Shown here: piece by piece, positions 26,531 through 36,800 of the stretch | Numbering within the stretch: the first letter of the stretch is position 1 | How the letters are laid out: each line of letters begins with the position of its first letter | DNA from: an uncultured Myxococcales bacterium | GTDB taxonomy: Bacteria > Myxococcota > Myxococcia > Myxococcales > Myxococcaceae | Direction of reading: 5' to 3' | Length of the DNA: 64,000 nucleotides | NCBI GenBank assembly: GCA_937980205.1 | Contig: CALJKW010000002.1 | Span: 28,199 to 92,198 of the forward strand | Notes under the pieces: model-generated | The model's database searches: none | Seen by the model: the letters and a program-made list of their open reading frames with translations, nothing else | Told to the model about the DNA's origin: nothing | Translations under genes and position numbers: made by a program

Positions 26531-26612
26531 CCCACGGCAGTCACGGCCGGCCTTGCTTCGGGCCCCGCGGCTTTGCGCACCAGAGGTTTCCCTCTGGATT
26601 GCCCTTGTACAG
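26531..26612 (-). promoter_or_regulatory. GEMM-I (cyclic-di-GMP class I) riboswitch aptamer
   Basis: Reading the minus strand, the leader contains ACAAGGGCAATCC, then a hairpin of CCAGAGG/CCTCTGG closed by a GAAA tetraloop, then TGCGCAAAGCC and a GC-rich second stem (GGGGCCCGAAGCAAGGCC) ending near GACTGCCG. This matches the GEMM-I core in order: GGGCAA.CC, GNRA-capped stem, ..GCAAAGCC, second stem, ..GCCG. The middle G of GGGCAA corresponds to the position that is G in c-di-GMP binders and A in cGAMP-type members, so c-di-GMP is favoured. The closing P1 helix is not clearly resolved. Confidence 0.75.
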
Positions 26613-26741
26613 GACGAAGAGAATGATACGGACGCAATCGCGCGCTCCGCAAGTTCCACCCCTTGCGACAGATGCGCACACGCAGTTAAAAGGCGCGCCC
26701 CCGCTGGTCAGCATCCGGTGGGACCACAGTCACTGACGTAC

Positions 26742-26815
26742 GGCCAGGTAGCTCATCTGGTTAGAGCGGCGGTCTCATAATCCGCAGGTAGACGGTTCGA
26801 GTCCGTCCCTGGCCA
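26742..26815 (+). tRNA. tRNA with CAT anticodon (elongator tRNA-Met, possibly tRNA-Ile2)
   Basis: A complete 74-nt cloverleaf. The acceptor GGCCAGG/CCTGGCC and discriminator A are present, with D arm GCTC/GAGC, T arm GACGG-TTCGAGT-CCGTC and anticodon CAT at 26776-26778. The anticodon stem GCGGT/TCCGC has a T-T apposition at the loop-closing pair 31-39. The paired 1-72 position and the lack of three G-C pairs in the anticodon stem rule out initiator tRNA. A CAT tRNA can also be lysidine-modified tRNA-Ile, which cannot be excluded by eye. CCA is not encoded. Confidence 0.93.
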
Positions 26816-26820
26816 TCAAG

Positions 26821-26857
26821 CAGCTCGCGGGCTTAACGGCACGCGAGCTGTTTTTTT
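26821..26857 (+). terminator. Intrinsic terminator after the tRNA
   Basis: CAGCTCGCG and CGCGAGCTG form a perfect 9-bp stem around GGCTTAACGGCA and are followed by seven T. This is the clearest rho-independent terminator in the window, 5 bp after the tRNA. Confidence 0.93.
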
Positions 26858-26932
26858 GACGGTGGATCACCGGGCCTCACAATGGGCGCACAGGTCGGTA
26901 GCGGCCTGTAGCTCTTCTAAGGGAGGCCCACA

Positions 26933-27160
26933 TTGCAGGACGTGAACGGGATTGCGGCGCAGGTCGCGAGCGCGGCGCTGGAAGCAGACTCGGCATCGAA
27001 GAACGAGGTCGTGAGCACGCACGTGCTCGTGAGCGAGGAGCAGGTCGAAGCGCTGCGTGAGCTCTCGCGCCGCACGCGCGTCGCGCAGAGCGAGTACCTC
27101 CGCGAGGCGGTCGACGATCTGCTGACGAAGTACAGCACCGTGCTGGGGGCGAAGCGTTGA
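26933..27160 (+). CDS. Ribbon-helix-helix (CopG/Arc-type) DNA-binding protein
   Basis: A 75-residue protein. After a variable 28-residue N-terminus the sequence STHVLVSEEQVEALRELS then RVAQSEYLREAVDDLLTKY has the beta-strand, helix, turn, helix pattern of ribbon-helix-helix repressors. Such proteins act as dimers on operator DNA and often repress their own gene or an antitoxin operon. The TTG start at 26933 is supported by GGGAGG six to seven bases upstream. It overlaps the next small gene by TTGA. Confidence 0.8.
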   Translation: MQDVNGIAAQVASAALEADSASKNEVVSTHVLVSEEQVEALRELSRRTRVAQSEYLREAVDDLLTKYSTVLGAKR

Positions 27161-27348
27161 GCCGTCGCGAGCTCCGCAACCTCTCGGGCGTGCGCCTCAC
27201 CGCGAACGCCGCGCAGCTCTCGCTGAGGGATCTGCGGCTGCGTCCGCTGCGCGCGATGCCTCAGCCGCCGCAGACGACGCAGTTCGAGTCGCCGCTCGAG
27301 GACGCGCTCAGGCGCTTCCTCGACACGGTGGAAGAGCAGCAGAGCTGA
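27157..27348 (+). CDS. Small protein coupled to the ribbon-helix-helix gene
   Basis: A 63-residue basic protein with a TTG start that overlaps the upstream stop (TTGA). The first half is Arg/Leu-rich and the C-terminal LEDALRRFLDTVEEQQS looks helical. There is no recognised domain. The overlap suggests it is a partner of the ribbon-helix-helix protein. It lacks a toxin signature that I can recognise, so I do not call a toxin-antitoxin pair. Confidence 0.5.
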   Translation: MSRRELRNLSGVRLTANAAQLSLRDLRLRPLRAMPQPPQTTQFESPLEDALRRFLDTVEEQQS

Positions 27349-27360
27349 GCTGCTGTCGCT

Positions 27361-29043
27361 TCAGAGCGCGACGACAAGTCGCGCTCGCCCCAGCCCGATC
27401 GGCCCCATCGTCGTGCCGTCGGCCTGGCGGAAGGCATCTCCCGGCAGGAGGATGCCGCCCTCGATCGTGCCGGTGATCTGCAGCAGGCGGTGCGGCTTCC
27501 ACCGCGCCTGGATGCCGAGGTCGAGCTCGGTGCCGAGGTAATCGCCGGGCTGCGCGCCGAGATAGTTGTGCGGCGTGCCTCCCCTGACCTTCGTGCTGAA
27601 CGCGTCGGTGAGCTTCGCGGTCGAGAACGCGAACAGCGGGCCGCCGTAGAGATCGAGCCAGTCGGTGAAGCCGTACTTGAGGCGCGGGAAGAGGTACCAG
27701 GCGTTGTAGACGCCGCCGCCGGTCGGCAACAGGTGCACGCCCTCGGGCGGCACGCCGGTGAGGTTCGGGTCCGCCGCGCGGAAGCCCGCGCGCGCCGACT
27801 GGTAGCCGAGCACCTGGTCGAACAGCACGAGGCCGACCTTGTAGTCGCGGTCGAAGCGGTAGCCCTCGATGCGATCGTCGTACGGGTTCTGATCGCCCGA
27901 CGCGTAGCCCCAGTCGAACAGCACGGTGACGGCGCGGAAGCGGTACGACGCCTTCGCCGCGGCGCCGAACTGGCGCACCTGCGAGACCGGCGCGACGTCG
28001 GTGCGCGTCTGCGTGGTGGTGCCGAAGATGCCGACGACCTCGGCGCCGAGGTTGAGCGCGCGATCTTCGCGCTTGAAGAAGACCCACTTCGCGCCGAGGT
28101 CGACCACGAACGCGTCGGTCTCGCGGCCGCCGTCGGTGACGCCGATGGCGCGCTGCCGGCGGTAGATGAGCGTGACGCCCGCGTAGCGATCGTCGTCCGC
28201 CTTGAAGCGGACGCCCAGGATGCCCTGGAACGCGCGGTCTCCGATGGAGAAGTCGGCGTTGCTGTCTTTCCACACGAGATCGCCGGCGCCGTAGAGCTCG
28301 AGCGCGCGCCACGCACCGCCCAGCGAGAACAGCGGCCGCCCGGCGAGCAGCGCGCGGTAGACGAAGCTGCCGAAGTGCTGCTGGCCGAAGTCGCCGGCCT
28401 GCGGGTCCGCGTTGCCCGCGTTGGCGAGGATGCCGAGGTTGAAGTGGTTCGTCTGCTGCCCGATGCGGAACACCCCGCTCTTCCACCGGTACTCGAGGAA
28501 CAGCTGGCGCAGCTCGATCGGCTGGAAGTTCGGCACCGGGACGCGGTCGGCGAGCAGGCCGGCCTGCGGCGGGTTGCCGATCACCGCGCCCGACGCCGCG
28601 TCGAACTCGGCGAGCGCGCCGAAGCCCTTGAAGTGCACCTCGGGCGCGACACGAAGACGCGTCTGGAAGGGGCGCGGCCCGACGTAGTTGCCCTGGTCGT
28701 CGACCGGCAACCAGCTGACGAGCGTCTCCGACAGCCGGAGCGCGGCGGCGATCTTCCCCTCGATGTCGTCGGCCATCGACGGCGTGCCGGCCCCGGGAAT
28801 CGGCGTGCCCGGCGGCGGAGTCAGCGCGCCGGAGTTGTTCTCGGCGATGCCCGAGGTGCCGGCGTCGGAGGCCGCCGCGGCGGCGGCGTTGCCCTCGAGA
28901 CCGCTCGAGCGGACGACGTCCGACGCGGTGTTGTCGGTGTCCGCCGGCACCGGAGTCACTGCCGGGGCGGCGCCTGTCGACCCGCCATCGGCAACCTGGG
29001 CAAGCACCAGCACAGCAACCACCGACAACGAGACAGCCGACAT
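27361..29043 (-). CDS. Predicted outer-membrane porin-like beta-barrel protein
   Basis: A 560-residue protein with a signal peptide and a low-complexity Ala/Ser/Thr/Asn region to about residue 90. The rest is a long barrel-like region of alternating strands (RQLFLEYRWKSGVFRIGQQ, AFVVDLGAKWVFF, LQITGTIEGG) ending in RARLVVAL. It resembles alginate-export or porin-like outer-membrane proteins, but the substrate is unknown. It is convergent with the ribbon-helix-helix pair (12-bp gap) and divergent from rpsF. Confidence 0.7.
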   Translation of the reverse strand: MSAVSLSVVAVLVLAQVADGGSTGAAPAVTPVPADTDNTASDVVRSSGLEGNAAAAAASDAGTSGIAENNSGALTPPPGTPIPGAGTPSMADDIEGKIAAALRLSETLVSWLPVDDQGNYVGPRPFQTRLRVAPEVHFKGFGALAEFDAASGAVIGNPPQAGLLADRVPVPNFQPIELRQLFLEYRWKSGVFRIGQQTNHFNLGILANAGNADPQAGDFGQQHFGSFVYRALLAGRPLFSLGGAWRALELYGAGDLVWKDSNADFSIGDRAFQGILGVRFKADDDRYAGVTLIYRRQRAIGVTDGGRETDAFVVDLGAKWVFFKREDRALNLGAEVVGIFGTTTQTRTDVAPVSQVRQFGAAAKASYRFRAVTVLFDWGYASGDQNPYDDRIEGYRFDRDYKVGLVLFDQVLGYQSARAGFRAADPNLTGVPPEGVHLLPTGGGVYNAWYLFPRLKYGFTDWLDLYGGPLFAFSTAKLTDAFSTKVRGGTPHNYLGAQPGDYLGTELDLGIQARWKPHRLLQITGTIEGGILLPGDAFRQADGTTMGPIGLGRARLVVAL

Positions 29044-29090
29044 GGGGCCTCTTCGAGGGGGCTACGAGGGACGCGCGGCGGATACCACGC

Positions 29091-29119
29091 TTGACTCGGC
29101 CTTGCGAGACCTCTTAAGA
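29091..29119 (+). promoter_or_regulatory. Candidate promoter for the rpsF operon
   Basis: TTGACT (29091-29096) and TTAAGA (29114-29119) are 17 bp apart, about 70 bp upstream of rpsF. The -35 is good and the -10 is weak. Confidence 0.35.
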
Positions 29120-29189
29120 GGCCGGCCTCCCAAGCAGTACTCCCCGCTCGCGGCCCGGTCAGGCGCGGGCATAACCCAAGGGGCATCAC

Positions 29190-29660
29190 ATGGCAGCAGC
29201 AACCAGCGCAGCGAAGCTGCGCGAGTATGAAACCGTCTTTCTGGTCTCGCCCGACCTGACGGACGACAACGTCGACAAGGTGAAGGAGAAGGTTCGCGGC
29301 ATCGTGAGCCGCGAAGGCGGCAAGCTCCTTCGCTTCACCATCTGGGGCAAGAAGAAGACGATGTACCCGATCGGCAAGCAGCCTCGCGCGATCTACATCC
29401 ACGCTTCGTACCTCGGTCAGAGCGGCCTGGTCGCCGAAGTCGAGCGCAACCTGCGCAACTTCGACGAGGTTCACCGCTATCTGTCGGTGAAGATCGCCGA
29501 GGACATCGACCCCGAGTCTCGGCCGGTGCAGGAAGACGTGAAGCTGGCCGGCGACGTCGACGACAAGGTCACGTTCGGCGGCGCGGAGCGCGACGCGTAC
29601 CGCGGCTACGGCGATGAAGACGAGGGCATGGGCTTCGACGAAGGTGGAGACGAGCGATGA
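29190..29660 (+). CDS. rpsF: 30S ribosomal protein S6
   Basis: A 156-residue S6. The core REYETVFLVSPDLTDDNVDKV, GKKKTMYPIGKQPRAIYIHASY and ERNLRNFDEVHRYLSVKI are family hallmarks. An acidic tail of about 50 residues extends beyond the core. It binds 16S rRNA together with S18 in the 30S platform. It is the first gene of rpsF-rpsR-rplI-dnaB, a conserved bacterial arrangement. Its stop overlaps the rpsR start (ATGA). Confidence 0.95.
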   Translation: MAAATSAAKLREYETVFLVSPDLTDDNVDKVKEKVRGIVSREGGKLLRFTIWGKKKTMYPIGKQPRAIYIHASYLGQSGLVAEVERNLRNFDEVHRYLSVKIAEDIDPESRPVQEDVKLAGDVDDKVTFGGAERDAYRGYGDEDEGMGFDEGGDER

Positions 29661-29983
29661 GCTTCAACAAAGACGGTGGCCGTGATCGCGGCGACGACAA
29701 GGGTGGCCGTGGCGACAAGAACGGCGACGGAATGGAAGACGACAAGCGGGGAGGCCGCAGCTTCGGCCGCCGCAAGGTCTGCCGTTACTGCGCCGACAAG
29801 AACGTGAAGGTCGACTTCAAGGATCAGTCGGCCCTCAAGTACTTCGTCACCGAGCGGGGCAAGATCATCCCCCGCCGCATCTCGGGCAACTGCGCGAAGC
29901 ACCAGCGCGAGGTGGCGAAGGCCATCAAGCGCAGCCGCGGTCTGGCCCTCATCCCCTACCTGGTTCTGGCGGGCTCTCCATGA
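29657..29983 (+). CDS. rpsR: 30S ribosomal protein S18
   Basis: A 108-residue S18. The core begins at RRKVCRYCADKNVKVDFKD and ends with GNCAKHQREVAKAIKRSRGLALIPY. CRYC and the later Cys/His fit the zinc-binding (C+) form. An unusual 35-residue N-terminal extension rich in Gly, Asp, Lys and Arg precedes it. Overlaps with both rpsF and rplI (ATGA) indicate coupled translation. Confidence 0.95.
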   Translation: MSFNKDGGRDRGDDKGGRGDKNGDGMEDDKRGGRSFGRRKVCRYCADKNVKVDFKDQSALKYFVTERGKIIPRRISGNCAKHQREVAKAIKRSRGLALIPYLVLAGSP

Positions 29984-30435
29984 AGCTGATTCTCCGCGAA
30001 GACGTGTACAACCTCGGCAAGTCCGGCGAGGTCGTGACTGTGAAAGACGGCTACGCGCGCAACTACCTGTTGCCGCGGAACCTCGCGATGCTCGCGTCGG
30101 CGGCCAACGTCCGCCAGCTCGAGCACGAGAAGCAGGTCATCGAGCTGCGCCAGCAGAAGCTGAAGGGCGCGGCCGAGGAGCAGGCGAAGAAGATGGGCGA
30201 GGTCTCGGTCAAGATCACCCGCAAGGTGGGCGACCAGGACAAGCTCTTCGGCTCCGTCACGGCGCTCGACATCGCCGAGGCCCTCGCGAAGACCGGCCAC
30301 AAGGTCGACCGCCGCCTCATTCACCTGCCCGAGCCGATCAAGACCGTCGGCCAGTTCGAGGTCGAGCTGCGCCTGCACCGCGACGTGACCTCGAAGATCA
30401 AGGTCGAAGTCGCCGGCGAGACCCAGGCCGCCTGA
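29980..30435 (+). CDS. rplI: 50S ribosomal protein L9
   Basis: A 151-residue L9. The N-terminal rRNA-binding domain contains LILREDVYNLGKSGEVVTVK and GYARNYLLPRNLA. A long connecting helix rich in Lys/Glu/Gln and the C-terminal domain follow (GSVTALDIAEAL). Length is normal. Confidence 0.96.
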   Translation: MKLILREDVYNLGKSGEVVTVKDGYARNYLLPRNLAMLASAANVRQLEHEKQVIELRQQKLKGAAEEQAKKMGEVSVKITRKVGDQDKLFGSVTALDIAEALAKTGHKVDRRLIHLPEPIKTVGQFEVELRLHRDVTSKIKVEVAGETQAA

Positions 30436-30468
30436 TCAACAACTCCTAAGTCGTCGTAGGATCGCCCC

Positions 30469-31820
<1,352 letters not shown>

Positions 31821-31824
<4 letters not shown>

Positions 31825-32741
31825 AGACCGGGGGCACCTCTCTCGGCAACAAGTCCGTGCTGGTCGTGGACGACGACGAGCACACGCGAAACCTGCTGAA
31901 GGATCTCTGTGAGACCGCGGGCTACACCGTGCGACTCGCGGGCGACGGCGTCGAGGGCCTCAAGCTCATCGAAGAGAGCACGCCGGACCTGGTCCTGCTC
32001 GACCTGATGATGCCGCGCAAAGACGGCTTCCAGGTGCTGCGCGCGCTGAGAGAACAGCCCCAGTACAAGGAGCTCGCCGTCATCATCCTCACCGCCATGG
32101 GAGACATGGACGGGAAGATCCGCGGCATGGAGCTCGGCGCCGACGACTACGTGACGAAGCCGTTCAAGCTCATCGAGCTGCAGACGCGCATTCACGCCGC
32201 CCTGCTCGTCCGCGACTACCGCCAGCGCCTCGAGGCCGCGGAAGAAGAGCTGCAGCAGCTGCGGGCGCTCGACCCGGTCACCGGCGCCGGCACCTACGCG
32301 CAGCTGAAGGCCTCGCTCGACGGAGAGCTCGCGCGCTCGCGCCGCTACGGTCGCCCCGCCGCCGCGCTCATGTTCGGCTTCGACGACTACCAGGGCCTGC
32401 GGCAGACGCTGGGCCGCGAGGCGTGCGACCAGTACCTGGGCCGCCTGTCGCAGGAGATCAAGGGCGCGCTGCGAGGAGCCGACCGCATGTTCCGCATGGC
32501 GGCCGACGAGTTCGTGATGCTGCTGCCGGAGACGGACCTGAAAGGCGCGAAGGTGGTCGCCGACCGGCTGCACTCGGTGTGTGCGCAGGTGGCGGTGGAG
32601 ACCTCCGGCGGGCCGATGAAGCCGAAGATCCGCATCGGCGGCGCGTACTTCCCGCACGAGCGGGTGCGCTCCAGCGAAGATCTGCTCCGCGAGGCGCACA
32701 AGAGCTACCAGTCGCTCCAGAAGTTCGTCTTCGATCTCTGA
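31821..32741 (+). CDS. Response regulator with degenerate GGDEF-like output domain
   Basis: A 306-residue protein. The receiver domain (about 11-130) has acidic residues VVDDDE, phospho-acceptor Asp61 (LLDLMMPRKDG) and Lys in VTKPF. The C-terminal domain (about 150-306) follows the GGDEF fold but the signature is AADEF (227-231). A diguanylate cyclase needs GG(D/E)EF, so catalysis is unlikely, and it may act as a binding or scaffold module. No sensor kinase is nearby. The GTG start overlaps the dnaB stop. Confidence 0.85.
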
Positions 32742-32767
32742 GCGCTGGTGGTAAAACACGGCTCCAC

Positions 32768-33691
32768 GTGACGACGAGGGCGCTCACACCCGCGGTGCTG
32801 CTGTCCGGCTTCTGTGTCCTGTGCAGCGCCTGCAGCGTCACCTTCCCCGACGGCGTCTACTCGTGCTCGACGCAAGCAGACTGCGCCGACAGCGCGGCGC
32901 TGTGCGTCGGCACTCCGAAGCGCTGCTGCGTTCCGACCGGCCCCGAGATCTGTGGCGACGGCATCGACAACGACTGCGACGGGACGGAATCGGCGGGCAC
33001 CGCCGAGGTGTGCAACGGCATCGACGACGACTGCGACGGCAACACCGACGAGGGCTTCAACCTCGCGAACGACCCGAACAACTGCGGCATGTGCGGCAAG
33101 AAGTGCGCAGCCAACGAGGTGTGCACCGACCGCGCGTGCACGCTCAAGCGCGAGACGAACTGCAGCGACGGCGTCGACGACGACACGAACGGGCAGATCG
33201 ACTGTCTCGACGCGGCCTGCGAAGGCCGGTTCTGCGGCATGGGCTGCGCGTGCAAGTCGCTCGCGAAGTCCGAGGCCGGCTGCACCGACATGATGGACAA
33301 CGACGGCGACGCGCAGATCGACTGCTTCGACACCGACTGCCTCGGCGTCTCGTGCGGCATCGGCTGCGCGTGCGCGGCGGCCGGCACGAAGCGCGAGACC
33401 GCGTGCAACGACGGCTTCGACAACGACGGCGACATGATGAGCGACTGCGCGGACTCGGACTGCGTCAACCAGCTCTGTACGCCGGCGCCGCTGTTCTTCA
33501 CCTGCACCGCCGGCGGCCAGTGCCGCTGCAACGGCGGCGCCCAGGTGCTCGAGGCCGGCATGCTGTGCACCGACGGTCTCGACAACGACTGCAACGGGAA
33601 GACCGACTGCGCGGAGATGGCGTGCAACGGTCAGCTGTGCACGACGGATGCGGGCATGGGGTCGTGCGCCGCTCTGATGTGCATGCCGTAG
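32768..33691 (+). CDS. Lipoprotein with MopE-like Cys/Asp metal-binding repeats
   Basis: A 307-residue protein starting at GTG 32768. The signal peptide ends at a Cys-rich lipobox (LCSAC). The mature chain repeats an acidic Cys motif: CGDGIDNDCDG, CNGIDDDCDGNTDEG, CSDGVDDDTNGQIDC, CNDGFDNDGD and CTDGLDNDCNGKTDC. These resemble the motif of the copper-binding protein MopE and similar myxobacterial surface proteins. Binding of Ca2+ or Cu+ is an inference. It is convergent with a 16-repeat Cys-rich protein and may belong to the same surface layer. Confidence 0.78.
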   Translation: MTTRALTPAVLLSGFCVLCSACSVTFPDGVYSCSTQADCADSAALCVGTPKRCCVPTGPEICGDGIDNDCDGTESAGTAEVCNGIDDDCDGNTDEGFNLANDPNNCGMCGKKCAANEVCTDRACTLKRETNCSDGVDDDTNGQIDCLDAACEGRFCGMGCACKSLAKSEAGCTDMMDNDGDAQIDCFDTDCLGVSCGIGCACAAAGTKRETACNDGFDNDGDMMSDCADSDCVNQLCTPAPLFFTCTAGGQCRCNGGAQVLEAGMLCTDGLDNDCNGKTDCAEMACNGQLCTTDAGMGSCAALMCMP

Positions 33692-33701
33692 GCTGAAGAA
33701 A

Positions 33702-33729
33702 CCGGGTTCGCGTTCGCGTTCGCGTTCGG
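33702..33729. repeat. (GCGAAC)n element, inverted copy
   Basis: CCGG followed by GTTCGC hexamers and CGG. It is the inverse of the elements at 33819-33845 and 8677-8709, but with one more hexamer than the 33819 copy. With that copy it forms a long inverted repeat around an 89-bp loop in the convergent gap. Confidence 0.75.
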
Positions 33730-33818
33730 TGTTGCCGAGGCCGCCGGCTCGTCAGAGCCCGATCCTCGAGCGCGAGGGTTCGCGGCTTGGGTTCGGCGTC
33801 GCTCCAACGACCGCGAAC

Positions 33819-33845
33819 CCGAACGCGAACGCGAACCCGGCAGTT
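33819..33845. repeat. (GCGAAC)n element followed by CCGGCAGTT
   Basis: CCGAAC, GCGAAC, GCGAAC, CCGG, then CAGTT, matching the element after sucD at 8677-8709. It lies 18 bp beyond the stop of the 16-repeat Cys-rich gene. Confidence 0.75.
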
Positions 33846-33862
33846 ACCCGATCCCGCGACTG

Positions 33863-36800
33863 CTACCCGATGCCACCACAGACGTTCGGGACCCCACTTC
33901 CACCGCACGTCTGCGGCGCAATGCACGTCCCGCAGTCGAGCACCCCTCCGCAGCCATCCGCCAGCGCGCCGCAGTTGGCTCCAGCCGACTGACACGTGCG
34001 CGGCGTGCAGGCCGGCGCCCCGCAGCGGCCGGGCTGACCGCCGCCGCCGCAGGTCTGGGGCGGCGGGCACGCGCCGCACTGCAGCAGGTTGCCGCAGCCG
34101 TCACCGGCGAAGCCGCAGTTGAAGCCCTGGCTCTGGCAGGTGAGCGGCGTGCACATCGTGGCGCCGCACTGGCCCGGGCCGTTCGCACCGCAGACCTGGC
34201 CCATGGGGCACGGGCCGCAGTCGATGGCGTTGCCGCAGCCGTCACCCTGCATGCCGCACTGGAAGCCCTGCTGCATGCACGTGCGCGGCGTGCACATGCC
34301 GCCGCCGCCGCAGACGCCCGGCTGACCGCCGCCGCCGCAGGTCTGCGGAGGCGTGCAGACGCCGCACGGCTGCAGGTTGCCGCAGCCGTCGCCCTGCTGG
34401 CCGCAGTTGAAGCCCTGCGCCGCGCAGGAGAGCGGCGTGCAGCTGCCGCCACCGCCGCAGACGCCGGGCACTCCGCCGCCGCCGCAGGTCTGCGGAGCCA
34501 TGCACATGCCGCAGTCCTGCGTGCCGCCGCAGCCGTTCGACTGCGTGCCGCAGTTGAAGCCGAGCTGCTGACACGTGCGCGGCTGACACATGCCGCCGCC
34601 GCACACGTTCGGAGTTCCGCCGCCGCCGCACGTCTGGCCGCCGGTGCACTCGCCGCACGAGCCGCCGTCGGGGTTCGCGATGCCGCCGCAGCCGTCACCC
34701 TGAACGCCGCAGTTCGCCCCGAGCTGCGCGCACGTCCGCGGAGTGCACGGCACGCCGCACACGCCCGGCACGCCGCCGCCACCGCACGTCTGCGGAGCCA
34801 TGCACGTGCCGCACTGAAGCACGTTGCCGCAGCCGTCCGACGCGGGGCCGCACTGAATGCCCTGCGCCATGCAGCTGCGCGGCGTGCACATCTGCGGCGG
34901 AGGCACGTCGGGCGTGATGCACGACGAGAGATCGAACAAGAGGTACTCGAACACCTTCTCCTGCGCGTTCATCGGAGTCGCCGAGCAGTGCGTCGGCCAG
35001 GTCGCGCTCGAGCTCGACGCGTTGATGACGTGGAAGTCGCTGAACAGCACGCGACCGCACTGGTTCGCCGGCGCCGCGGTCGTCGGCGTGTTGAACGTGT
35101 ACTCGAGCGGAATGGCCGCCGGGCCGCCGCAGCGGCCCACCTGCCCGCCGCCGCCGCAGATCTGGGGCGCGGGGCAGGTCGTGCTGCCGTCGGCGCGCGT
35201 GCAGGTGATCGTGCCGCCGCAGCCGTTGCCGAACGTGCCGCACTCGTAGCCGAGCTGCGCGCAGGTCCTCGGCACGCACGTGCCGCCCTGGCCGCACACG
35301 CCGGGCGTGCCGCCGCCGCCGCACGTGTTGCCGCCGTTGCAGCCGCCGCAGTTGCGCGTCGTGCCGCAGCCGTCGGCCACCGGGTTGCCGCAGCTGTAGC
35401 CGAGGTTCGCGCACGTCGCGCGCGTGCAGGTGGGCACCGTGCTGCTGCCGAACACCCAGCGCTGCGCGGGCGAGATGACCGCGCTCATGTCGTTGCGCAC
35501 CTCGAGCACGCGGATGCGCGGCACCGCCGGCGTCGACGACACCGCCTGCGCGTTCACCAGCTGGATCCACTGGGCGAAGCTCTGGCCCTTGGGGAACGAC
35601 GTGTCGATGTACGCGTCCTGGTTCGGCGGAGCCGACGCGCCCGGCGTGAACGTCGCCGTGCTGGTGAACGAGATGTTGCTGTTGATCGCGTTGCCGTTCG
35701 GGTCGAGCGCGCGGCCGAAGAGCCAGACGTACGCGAAGTGGCTGGCGAACACGCGGCCGCCGGCGTTCGCGTAGGCCTCGAGGTTCGCGCGCCGCGTCGT
35801 CGACTTGAGCTGCTCGCTGCCGACGCAGTCGAGCACGATCACGTCGTACTTGCGCATCTCGGCGAGGCTGTCGAAGAGGGTCGCCGCAGCCGGAGCGCCG
35901 CCGGTGAAGTTCGCGCCGTTGTCGCGATAGAAGCGAACCCGACCGTTGCCGCTCGGCAGCGAGAACTCGCTCGGATCGATGCCGATCTTCGGGAACACGC
36001 ACTCGATCGCGTCGGCGCTGCCGGTCACCACCGCGATGAGCGGGATGTTGTCGTTCGGGTGACCCTCGGCCTGGCGGCGCGGCATGCGCGACTGTTCAGG
36101 CGTCATCACGTTGTTCTGGCAGCAGGTGAGGTTCGACAGCGTCACCTGGCGGCGCCACTTGCCGAGCTGAATGACGACCGGGACGTTCACGCCCATGCCG
36201 CACGGCACGTTCTCGAGCGTGAAGCCGCCGTCGGTCTCCGACACCGTCGACACGAGCGGGCTGCCCGAGACGCCGGCGCTGCACTGATCGCAGGTGACTC
36301 CGGCGTCGCCGAACGGCTGCACGGTGCTGTTGGGCACGTAGATGAGCGCGCCCGGAATCGGGTCGGGGTTGCCGTAGCCGGCGGCGGGGTTCGTCGGCGC
36401 GAGCACCGTGCCCGACAGCTTCGTCTTCGTCGTCGGCGTGCACGCCGCCTGGTTGAGGCAGAGGTTCACGCAGGCGCCGGCGTCGAACGGCACGCTGCCG
36501 CACACGCTGGGCACGCCCGAGCCGCCGCAGATGTCGCCGCCGTCGCACGCGCCGCAGTTCGGGGTGAGGCCGCCGCAGCCGTCGCTGACCTGGCCGCAGT
36601 TCGCGCCGGCCTGCGCACAGGTGCGCGGCACGCACGGAGGCGGCCCCCCGCAGACGTTCGCCGCGCCGCCGCCGCCGCAGGTGCCGCCGTCGGAGCAGCT
36701 GCCGCACTGGATGACGCTGCCGCAGCCGTCGTTCACCGGGCCGCAGTTGACGCCCAGCTGCGCGCACGTCCGCGGCATGCACAGGCTCGAGCCGCCGCAC

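Noticed and set aside
23187..26780. Plus-strand open frame of 1197 codons spanning two genes, the riboswitch leader and the tRNA
   Set aside because: Crosses real gene boundaries and a tRNA; low-complexity translation.
27157..27348. Toxin-antitoxin module with the ribbon-helix-helix gene
   Set aside because: The 63-residue protein shows no ParE, RelE, MazF or PIN motif; kept only as a hypothesis in the findings.
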